From the NCBI GenBank assembly GCA_963971305.1, contig OZ020305.1, positions 46,647,750 through 46,711,749 of the forward strand: 64,000 nt of DNA, written 5' to 3'. Positions 46,300 to 57,600 of this stretch are shown here, piece by piece (positions within the stretch are counted from its first letter, which is position 1; each line of letters starts with the position of its first letter). A program made the position numbers and the translations under genes. The DNA is from Arcuatula senhousia (taxonomy: Eukaryota; Mollusca; Bivalvia; Mytilida; Mytilidae). The notes beneath the pieces were generated by a model that was not told where the DNA came from, did no database searches, and saw only the letters and a list, made by a program, of their open reading frames with translations.

Positions 46300-47300
46300 A
46301 CAAGGGGTATAGAAACGTAAAGTGTGTACAGTTAAAACGTTCCATATTTTACAGTTAAAGACTGGTTGGAGACAAATAAAACAGAGATGGTGATGTTGGT
46401 CAGACCCTGGAGGAAGCCTTCCAGGGATTCCATGCTGGCCAGCTGCTGAGGTAGGGTGTTCCAAATCTTGATCGCTGATCGAAAGAATGAATATGGTACT
46501 GCAAGGTTCTAGTACAGGTATGATGTTGGAGGAATATGATGGTCTCTGATGTTGTGGCATTGGGTGGTAGCACCGGTTGGGATCAGGAAGTGGTCAGATA
46601 AAATGTCGACTAGGCGGTTGATAATTCTAAATAGAAGAATGGTCTTCTGGCTCTTCTGCTTTGCAACTCTTCCCATCCAAGATTAGACATCATGGTAGAG
46701 ACGCTGCTTGTTTGCCTATAGTTGTTGGTTGCAAATCTTGCACCCCTCCGCTGGACTCTCTTTAGTGCAGTGATGCTCCCCTGGGTAGGTTGGTCCCAGA
46801 CTGCAGCAGCGTATTCGACAATGGGACGTACAAAGGTGTGAAGGCACGTTCCTTGGCTGACTGGGGTCGTGACATGAGCAGACTAGCTGATGTTTCTGCT
46901 TAACTAGTGTGTCGTTTGCCTTCTTAGTGACAGCATCGGCGTGAGTATTCCATGACAGGTTTTTGGAGATGTTGAAGCCTAAATATTTAGCGGAGTCTAC
47001 ATGCTGGAGTGAGTGACCATGGATGGTGAAGTTGTGGTGGAGTGGATTTCTATATTTTAGTGATGGTAAGAGCTTCACATTTGTCTTGGTTGATTTTCAT
47101 CTACCATTGTTGTTCCCACATGATCAGGTTGTCCAGATCTTCTTGAAACAGTTTGCAGTCATCGGTGGTGCTGGCCTTACTGTACATGAGACAGTCATCG
47201 GCAAAGAGGCCAGTCTGTGATTTTGCGTAACTTGGCATGTCAATTATGTAAGCTAGAAAAAAGTAGAGGACCGATGACGGTTCCTTGTGGCACTCCTGAA
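46300..47300 (-). pseudogene. Decayed LINE reverse transcriptase (C-terminal part)
   Basis: On the minus strand, in order: a SSVLYFFLAYI block, LFADDCLMYSKA (the RT catalytic F-ADD box), HVDSAKYLGFNISKNLSWN, and a YSFFRSAIKIWNTLPQQLA end. All are landmarks of Jockey/CR1-like LINEs common in invertebrates. Frameshifts separate the blocks, so it is dead and truncated. Confidence 0.8.
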
Positions 47301-48500
47301 GAAACCTGGCATCTTTATTGGAAAATAGATAAAAACATTCACGTCTTCCACACAAGGAACCATGATATATACAATAATACATGTATGACAAAGCAACTTT
47401 AGAAATACATTTGTTATATCTGATCAGAGTTTTCAATAATGAGCATATATATAGTAGTAACATCTTTAGAAAACCAGATTAATTTTGAATACATTAATAA
47501 AAGTACAAATAATTTAAATATCGTGTTTTCTTGATAGATTCAAAATATTTTTATAATACAAGATTCCTTTTCCAAAACAGGGCCAGAACTGAGGATCTAT
47601 ATATAAATATATAGATTTTAGGTTTTTATCAAAAATTGATTTTTTTTTTAAAACAAAATGTTTTTCGCTCAAGGTATCACATACGTACTAAGAAGCTCAT
47701 CAACTATAAATCACATTTCTGACAAGGTCATGAATTGCGTGGTATCTTAGGTCTGTGATAACGGCCTTTTTTATTAGAAGTTGATGAGCACTAAACTAAT
47801 TTAGTTAGATTTTTAGTATAATGGTTTTACGAACTCTAAATAATTTTGAAGATAAAACTCAGGATTGCGCTAACCCGAATAATACAGTCCTTGCAGTCTC
47901 TACATTAACATGTTCCGCCGAAGTATACGAGGACGGACAGGGCTTGAATGATTCGAGTTAGGATAGCACTTGAAAAGGAAAATAAATAAAGTTAAGAATC
48001 AGCTTTTTGCAGAGCAAATTTGAAGTTTTTCAACGGTCTAAAATAGGCCAATCTTCCCTTTTAAATTTTCTTTCTTTCTTTTTTTTTTCTGAGAAAATTA
48101 TTCCCAAGATATTTTTTTTTATAAATGGTCGAATCAGTGGCTCTGTAAATAATTGGGATCCCTTAGTACAGAACGTTTAGAATATATGCGTATAAAGAAG
48201 TAACTGGACTAAAGTGATCAAAACTTATCTTAGTTTAAAAAATACACTGAAAATGTATGTGTGTGTTCAATCGGTCCCCTCTCTAAAATTGCTTCATTTT
48301 ATTGTTTTTAAAATTACAAATTTCCGACATGCGCCTCCTTAATTTTCATCACTATTTTGATGTTCAAGGGATATCCTGTAGATGAACACCTGTCCATGAA
48401 CAACTGTGCCCATTTCATCCAACAGGGGACTGATATCAGTTCAAACAAGTCGGGGTTGCCAGCTGTCAGTGCTAATAGTACTTTTAAAAATCGAGCAGGT
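47301..48500. other. AT-rich intergenic / upstream region of SLC49A3
   Basis: No gene or repeat boundary seen. A short palindromic ATATA stretch is near 47600. Confidence 0.45.
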
Positions 48501-48509
48501 GCCCGTTAT

Positions 48510-48540
48510 GTCACGTGACGTTATATTTTTTATCACGTGA
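48510..48540 (+). promoter_or_regulatory. Twin CACGTG E-boxes in SLC49A3 promoter
   Basis: gtcacgtgac (48510-48519) is an exact CLEAR-type/MiT-TFE palindrome. A second tcacgtga (48533-48540) lies 8 bp before the ATG. USF, MYC or TFE3/TFEB-like factors bind such sites; which one does so here is unknown. Confidence 0.5.
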
Positions 48541-48547
48541 GAGCAAA

Positions 48548-48694
48548 ATGGCAGACCCACCAATCATGCCAAAAACTGAAGTGACAACAAATTCCAACAG
48601 CACGAGCAATCTGGTGGGACAAAACTATGTTGTTTACAAGCGAAGATGGTTCATTTTATTTGTTGTATGCTTGCTGAACATATCAAATGCAATG
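48548..48694 (+). CDS. SLC49A3: SLC49A3 exon 1
   Basis: 49 codons: polar N-terminus, then TM1 (RRWFILFVVCLLNISNAM). Donor gtatgc, phase 0. Confidence 0.87.
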
Positions 48695-51600
48695 GTATGC
48701 TACAATTTGCCTCTTCAACCCTTAATTCCTTAGTTAGACTGTTTTGAATCAGCCATAGACCTGTATATTAAATAGATTTGCAACTTGTTAATTGTCAAGA
48801 ATATGTGTGAAAAAATCACTGGATTATAAATGAAAGTTGTTTATTATTCTAACTACTTTTTTGCCTTTCTATTTAATTAATCAGAATAAATGGCATTAAA
48901 CAGAGAAATATTACGGAATATTTGTGTGAAAATTTCATTTAATTTGGTTGAAATAAACTTTTTATGACAATTTTAAAAAGTGAAAACTTTATAAAAATTT
49001 TTTAAAATCTTGTATTTTCACGTAAACTAGAGTATGGGCTCTTTTGATACTCCTCTTACATGTAAGTGCCAAAGGTTATAAAAGTAATTCCAATACATGT
49101 AAAATCCAAAAAACATTTAAGAATGGCTGTAAAAAAGAATTCTGCAAAACTCTTTTATGGCTTTTAGATATTACAGTATAAAGTTGTACATTTTAAATTG
49201 TTAATTTTGTACAAAATCTTGTTATTTGCATGAGATATTGTGAGATTTCACCAATTTTCAAATCCATTAAATTATGGCACAGGATACGATTACGGCAAAA
49301 CCGTAACAATAAGAAATTCTTATTGTTACGGCAAAGACGAAAACCGGGAACGGATAACGGGACAAAGACCGAATCCTTTACGACCGTAACAATAAGAATT
49401 TTCTTATTGTTACGACGCTTATTATTACGGCAAATTTAGCGCAAGAGATTTACCAAACATAAGATATTTTGAAATTAACTTCTTCCGCAATTTTTTAACA
49501 TTTTTTGCTTAAAAGGATACTTAAAACAAATGTAGAAGTATTGCTTGTTCTTATTGATGGCAATAAAATCGTTACCGAAAACATAACTCAAACTGAGGCA
49601 AATGACTTTTGACATAAATCTTTGACAAAAAACATTTACATAAATCGAGAAAAGTGGTTTTACCCCGAAGGATGGAATTAAGGAACTCAAAATGCGTGTT
49701 GATGTAAGGAAAAAATGCAGTATTGAACCACTGCACAGTTTGTTTCACGCATGTCCACACTGCGGCATCCGTAGTCTGAGATGGATGCCTTGAATGGTTT
49801 TACTTGGAATATAATGAAAACCCGAAAACCACATATTGGTTGTGTTGTATGTGCCATAAGTTATCAAAATTACTTTGAGTTAAATTAAGATTATTATAGA
49901 ATTTTTCGCCGCTTGTATTATATGAATTGAGAAATGTTATGTCACTTATTTCACATCGTCACAATATCGATTTGCCGTAATTACAAGTGCCGTAATAATA
50001 AGAAAATTCTTATTGTTACGTTCGTAACTGATTCGGTCTCCGTCCCGTCATCCGTTTCCGATTTTCGTCTTTGCCGTAACAATAAGAATTTCTTATTGTT
50101 ACGGTTTTGTCCAAATTTGCCGTAACAGTATCCTGTGCCTTAAATTATACAGGTCTATGAATCGGTAGGTAAATATACAGAGAAGTAGAGAGCAGGACAG
50201 AGGAGGACAGAGAATTAATACAAAAATGATTTATTGTGTGAAATAAATGTTGTTATCTGGCCATTGTTTGTTTCTAAGGTATTTTGAGTAATTTGAAAGC
50301 ACTTGGGGTGGGTATATGGTTCTATATGGTAGGAATCGAAGATAACTACGATGTCGGTAGAGAGGAGTAAACCAGCGTATGATAAATGACATCAAAGACT
50401 CTTTCCAAAGTGTTAAATTTGGAATATATTACACTATTTTGTTATTATGGAGGTAAATGTACATACAAGAATCTTTGTTTGTGTGTTTTTTGGCCAATTC
50501 AAACTTTATTTGCAATTGGTTTTTTTTTCGTAAATATCGTAATCAAAATGGCGACTGTCGACTTAAAAATACAGGTAAGTGCAGGGTCGGATACGTATGA
50601 ATTACGGTTTTCGTAGTTGAACGATAATTATGTGTTGAAGAATAACTCATGATATATATGATATATATAAAATTGCACATTTGTTATTACTAATGCATTA
50701 AAACATGAAAATAAAACATTTTTTTTATATTCATGATATATAAACGAAACAATTACAATTTTCAATTCTAACGTCAAATTATTTAAAAGTGTTACAAAAT
50801 AGTGCCAACTTAATCTGTCTTGCGTATATATGCTCAAATTTCTTAGTTAAATGAACACCATCTGTAAATGCACTTCTTGGTGGGTTAACTAGTCCACGCA
50901 GTTTCCAAAATGTGATCCCCGTTGATTTTGCATATTTCTCACTAAGCTTGAGGTTGATCTCTTTTCTTTGTGAATCGTATTGGTGGTAAGTCATCCCTCT
51001 TGGTTGAAATCTTATGAACAAGCTGCCGACGATAAAGCATCAATTGAATCAATTCATAACTTTCGGCTAAAGTCTTTACGGTGATCACCTAACCCAACAA
51101 CATGTAAGTCTTCATGTTTGAAAGCAAGAAGTTCATGGTTTGCGATGCGCCTGACAAAACTATGGCCAATAATAGCAAGAGACATTGCTTGTGTTGAAGT
51201 TATCAATGAGTAAACTATTTTGATTAAAATTCGTTCGTTCTTTGGTGTTTTACGCCTGACTATCCAGGTTGGATATTGCAGGCTGTTACATGCGTTTGGT
51301 TGTATTAAAGTTGTTGCGTCTTCCTGACGGGTTTTGCTCTATATCGAGGTTGATATTGTTCATATCCAGGCGTCGCCGGTCGTGGGCCAGGGTCAAATTC
51401 CTCGTCACAGGTAGACAGGTTGTTATCTGTATCGAACCCCAACGTGTCCAGATCCACTCCTTCTGCGCAAAGTTCTAAACCATCTGGGTAGCTAACCCTG
51501 TACATTTGTCCCCCTCGTTTGGATGGTTTATGTTCCACTCTGTTGTAGCCTGGTGGGGCTTTTAGTTCCATGGGTTTGTACTTGGTTGGCATCTTTAGAG

Positions 51601-54600
51601 TGCTCCAATAACTGCCTGTGCGTTTGTCCTGAGTGGAGCTGTCAACGCGTTGAGGCGTAATGGTGTTGCTTGGTGTGTCAGTGGTGCTGATCTTATTGGT
51701 CTGCGTACTGCCATCTTTTGTAACTGTGCCAGCTTTCTTAACGGCCATTTCCCTCCGCTGGTCGAGTCGTTGCTGATCTCTTCTCCTAGCGGCAGGAGAC
51801 TTCTTCAGGGCCTGGCTGGATTTTCCTTTCCCCTTGGGCGGTACATCAGCCGGCGTCCAGGTCATCTTAGCCTCAACCTTCCCGTTAGAAACGGAGAAGT
51901 CCCACTTAAGTACCATTCCATCCTTGACGGCGGTTTTAAGTAGTGCGTTGAGTTCAGCTGGAATTTCCATATCTGAAGTGTACTAGTCGAAGATCGAACC
52001 TAGAATTTGATTAAAATACATACTTTTCTGCCTTATATAAAAATTTTAATTGTTGATTTTTATTCAAATAATTATATATCAAATTATCTAAATTGAAATG
52101 AGGGTACCTTTAATTATTAACAAACCAATAATTACCACACAACTTTTGACTATCGCCAATCTTTTTAATGTCGCAATCAATGATGATTTGATTATATTGG
52201 CGCGTGGCGACAACAATAAATCTATCATTAAATGATTAGCGATCACACGATCGTCTAGCCGGTTAAACAAACATGTCAAACCATTTGAGCAGGACTCAAT
52301 TTTCTCAAAATTCTTTCTTCCTAGTGCTTTTTTGTAGTTTAACTGTAAATATCTTTTTTCTTTATTTTGTCTCTTTATTACTCGTTTTTGTGTAAATATT
52401 TTGTTTTTCTTTTTTATTCATATATCTAAAATAGACTATAACGTGTGACGGACTTATTTTAAACATGGATACCTTTCCATGTGGTGTTTGTCACACCGAT
52501 TGCTCTCATAGTAGAGCTATTGCCTGTGAATCATGTAACACTTGGTTGCATTATTCATGTGAGAACATTTCTCACCGGGAATTTCAGTTCCTGAGTAAGA
52601 CATCATTGTCTTATATTTGCCATAGTTGTCTTTATGACAACTCCCCATATTACAACTTTGACAAGGCTTTGCACCGCTTGTCAACAGCTAATCAAAATTT
52701 ATTTGATGATGCTGTTCGGCTCGAACGAAGACCGACGGTATTTTTAAGGTCCAAGCCGAAAGTTGTAATTTGTACCCAGCCTTGTACGTACAATGGTCTG
52801 GTGCAAGATCGTACGACAACTAAGGTAAGATTGCACATCATTTTTCATAGCTTGTGTGGAATAAATGTTCATGACACATATCTTTTTTTTTAAAATAGCC
52901 TTATGAATTTCCCCGCGAAAAAAAGGTTTTAAACATGTTTCACTGACAAAATGTTGTGTATTGCCTGCAAGACAGGAGATACAACGACATGACGTCAAAA
53001 TAAACCTTTATTAATAAAGATAGAGCATTTCGGTAAACGGCTTTTTTCCGTAGCCTGTGTGGAATATATATTCATGACACATATCTTGTTTTTTTTAAAG
53101 GCTAAATATCCCCGCGAAAAAAATCTTTTTTTAAACTTCTTAAACTGACGAACTGTTGTGCATCGCCTGCAAGACAGGAGATACAAAGACATGACTTCAA
53201 AGTAAACCTTTATTAATAAAGATCAAGCATCTCGGTAGACGGCTTTTTTCCGTAGCTTGTGTGGAATAAATGTTCATGACACGGTTTTAAACATGTTTCA
53301 CTGACGAACTGTCGTGTATCGCCTGCAAGACAGGAGATACACAGACACGACTTATAAAGGAGCGAGTGGCGTGTATCGTCTGCAAGACAGGAGATACAAA
53401 GAAAAAAATCTTTAGTAATAATTATCGCGCATCTTGGTATATCGATTTTTGTTTGGTTTTCCCCTGTGGAATAAATTTCCATGACACAATTTTTACTCAA
53501 ATAAAATGTCTCGACGCGAGAAATAAGACCACGTTACCAAGGGGGGACTTTCATTTTTTTTATTTCAAATCCTGAATTTATGGGGCACACCCTCACATAG
53601 TTCATAGCCTTGACGTCGCGTGAGGGCTCTTCCATTATTTATGGTTGTCTAATATGAACTCTGACAAATCATATTTTTTACGTCAGTACCCCATAATTAA
53701 GATTTTTGAAATTGCCGCCTCAATAACTATAGCCGGAACACAACAAAACGCAATGCATTATGGATTTTCTGTATTGCCAACGAACCTGATCATTAATATT
53801 CAATTTTATTTTTCTCGTCAAGATAAATTTGTAACCAAGTCTTTCAAAAAAATAAATAAAAACATCTCATTTTATCATTATATCACATATTATTAAAAAA
53901 AACTATTAATAAACATGTTCATGAAGATTTATCTTTAGTGTTCGTGTCTTGGTGTCCTGCGCCATTACAGACCATCGATACTCCGTCAAGATACTTAAAA
54001 AATCGACAATAAAAACTCAAATAAAACGTTTCTTTGCTGTTAAAATGAATGAAAAGACAAGTTTACACATTAAAACCTTTAATCTTAAGTGAGAAAAACG
54101 TTTTTTTATCTACTCCTCTGCACATCTCTCTAAAGCTCTCTAGTTCTCTCTGTTTTGATGATCCCCTATGAATCAGCATAATTTGGTTGAAAATTTAGAC
54201 ATCCATTTATTTTTACCTCAAGGGCCTGTTATGAATAATTTTATGTTAAGTTTCAATATGTGGTTCTCTGAAAAATTTTCAATGGTCCACATACATGTAT
54301 TGATAGTGAACTTAAACAGGTTAGGTACAAGTGCCAGACGAGCTAGGTAGATCAATTGAGCTTAGTAAAGCTTGATCGAGCTTAAAATTATTATATCCCT
54401 TTGCTGTTTTTAACTTTTAAGAAAATATCCTGTATATATATATGTGAAGAGGGTTTAGGAAACATGAGCTTAAAAATCAATGAATATATACATTTTTGTA
54501 ACAAAATAAAATGAATAATGATCACATGCAAAACAAAACATTTCAATCATGTCAATGAATTCTCAAATTTCTTTATATAATAACATTTATGGATATTGCA

Positions 54601-57600
54601 AAATGATATTTTTTATTTAATAAGAAATAATAAAGAGATATTAATTTTATGCAATAACAAATTAAAAAAGAGAAAAGTTTTTGAATCCTCTTAACCATAA
54701 TTTTTATTCTTTTATAGGTATGGATCACATTCTCACCAATAGCTGATGTAACAGTAGAGAAATACAAAATCAATGCCTTCAAAGTTAATGTTTTATCACT
54801 AGTCTTTTTGATCTGTTCTGTACCATTTGGATTTTGTGCATCCTGGGTTTTGGACACTTTTGGTCTAAGAGCAAGCGTAAGTATTATTTATATGGCCCCC
54901 AACAAAAGTGATGGAACATATAATTTTAAGTTATGGTAGTCCATCCCCATTTGTAAAGACATATGCCATACCTCATTTTAGCTGGTTTCTTTAGAATTGT
55001 AAATCAGATTTTCATGAAATTTTGTACACTTAGTTATTACTGTAAACCAGGAAATTTTCACGGCAGTTTAATAATCACAATTTTTGTATCATGATTGCTA
55101 GCGCTAAAGATAAACAGCGCGAATATATATGTCATAGAAAATAATATTACAGCTCCAATTTTAAACTGCGCAAACTAAAATTCAGTTGTCCTACCGTGAA
55201 AAATGTGCCAACAAATCTTTGCATAGTGGGCCATTATTGTCAGGAGACCCACTTTCTTGAAGAATTACTTAAAGTATTTGTATTCACAGAGTTTAAATAG
55301 TTATATATTTTCATGTATTTTTAATGTATTTTTGCTTTGCTCAAGTAAGACAAAAAAACTATATATCTTTAAAACTCAGAAGGTAATGCTGTTGGCTGTT
55401 TCCTTGAATTAAAAAAATAGATTTTATCATCATTATGTCTCATTTTATAAGATTTCTGTTTCTACTACTGATTTTCAAAAATATTGTTAATTGTATCCAA
55501 GCTTCTAAATATATTTATCATGAGACAAAAAGGTTTCAATGACTAAAAACAATAAGATGATCCATGTACGTCGTCATGAAATGAAAGGTAATAGTTATAA
55601 TATTGTTTTTCCATCTTGTTACCCACTAAGTCTGATTCATTATAGATCCTTCTTTCTGCATGGTTAAATGGAGTTGGTGCTTTATTACGAAATGTCAGTG
55701 CCTTTGATGGTATTGGAGATTCATCACGTTACCCAATATTACTCCTTGGTCAGACTCTGGCTGCATGTGCTCAGCCATTTGTCATGTTTGCTCCTACGAA
55801 ATTGGCAGCTTTATGGTTTGCTGGTAATCAGAGAGCTACAGCAAACATGTTGGCTTCTATGGGTAAGTTATGTCAACTTCTTGTGGTGGTACAAAAACAA
55901 GATCGATACATTATTCATGAAAGATTTAAATATTATTCCTCATAATGCACATGGAAGACCTTTTAGGTCCCTGTTTTAATACTGTAATGATTTTGTGAAA
56001 AAAAACTAGAACTTCTAATATGTTTGTTTTACACATGACATAAACATTGGCATATAAATGGTATTTGTTTACTAATAATTGTCAGCTGAAAATCACACTT
56101 TAATTATTTTTTTATTAACCAAGACATATCTATAGTAAATTCATGTCCGAAAATTTGGGCATTCTTGTTTTAGTTGTTTTAAAGGTTTTATTTATTTATA
56201 TTTCTTATTTAGTTTTTACCTTTTAAATGTGGCTTCACCATCCATTTATTCATCTTTCATATCTATAGTATTTGTACAAAGGACATACAATATTTTTTGT
56301 TCTCAACTAGTTTGCCAGAGGGCAGAGACAAGAAGACATTTTACACTAAAAAGACAAACTCTGAAATATTTTGCCTCAACGTGTTTTACAAAGTTTTTAC
56401 CTTGTTACTTATCTTTTTAAGCCAACCCTTTAGGAATCTTATTAGCTAATGTTATTGTACCAGCCATGGTCAAAAGTTGTGATGGCCATGATTTACCATC
56501 TGCTGTAAGTATAATTTACTGGTGACCTGAACATCGTGGAAATGACTTACTTTGCAAAGTTTTTGCTAAAGGACCAAAATATCATGAGCCTAGACGTATC
56601 AACTGGAACCATAATTTTAAAACAATTATGGATTCAGTTGAGGACTATGCTAGAAAATGGGCCAAGAAAGAACAGGAGAAAGAAAATGATGTTTTGTCGG
56701 AGTGGGCTAAAGCTGTGAGGTCATTGATATTGAAAAGAATCAATTCTTTGAAGGGCTCAATAAGCACTGTAAGTAAAGCAATATCCATTTTTAACAACAC
56801 TGATGTTGCAGAAACATTGTTTACCTTACATGACAAATATGTTGTTATACCTGCAGACAAAGCACCAAATAACATCATTTTTGTGTGCAAGAAACACTAT
56901 ATTGACTGCTTGACAGCTGAATTAGGGGTTGGTTGTACCAGCAATTGCACCACATACACAGCTACACCACTGTCTTAGGAGGAAATTATTGACAATCACA
57001 AATCTGTCATTTCCCCCTTCGGGCTCTCTGTTGGTGCTGACAATGATGACATTCCATCCCTGTATTGGATTCCTAAATTACATGAAAATCCATACAAACA
57101 GTGCTTCATTGCAGGGTCATCAAAATGTACCACTAAACCTCTTTCAATTCTGTTGACTTCAATACTAACAGCAATAAAATCCCGCCTCCAGAAATATTAT
57201 GATTGTTGTTATTCTAGAAATGGTGTCGATCAAATGTGGATCCTAAATAATTCAAAAGAACTATTGGAGATTCTTAGCTCAAAATCAGTTTCATCTTGCA
57301 ACAGCATCAAAACTTTCAATTTCTCCACTCTTTACACTTCTATTCCGCATAAATAATTCAATTCACGATTGGCACAGCTGATTAAACACAGGTTTTTTTA
57401 AAAAGAATGGAAAACGCAGGTACAAATATCTGGTTGTTGATTACAGTAAGACTTACTTTGTCATCAATGTGTAAGAAAAATAACAAATATACAGAAGACA
57501 AAATATATAGTTGATATGCTAAATTTTTACATTTTAGCCAATCTGTTCAAAAAAACTGAGAGATTCATGTAAAACAATATGAAATTTTTAATTGTAAGAA

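Larger units (their letters stand above)
50164..54165. mobile_element. Candidate ~4.0 kb element with 9 bp TSD carrying PHD and SGNH sequences
   Basis: The flanks repeat ctatgaatc exactly (50155-50163 and 54166-54174), 15 bp from the previous element. The ends are imperfect inverted repeats (acagagaagtagagagc on the left; complement acagagagaactagagagc on the right). Inside are a minus-strand SGNH remnant, a minus-strand basic ORF, a plus-strand PHD exon and a tandem array. No transposase is seen. The boundaries rest on an eye-found TSD and weak TIRs. Confidence 0.5.

Noticed and set aside
49475..49760. Minus-strand frames inside the foldback element as a transposase
   Set aside because: Two short overlapping frames with no catalytic motif; not enough to claim a gene.
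50549..50575. Small ATG exon (MATVDLKIQ followed by gtaagt) on the plus strand
   Set aside because: Context and donor look real, but no following exon or homology could be found, so it is not listed as a gene.
23590..56260. The 85-base match between 23590 and 56172 as an LTR pair
   Set aside because: The copies are in different genes, imperfect, without TSDs or coding between them; a dispersed repeat explains them.
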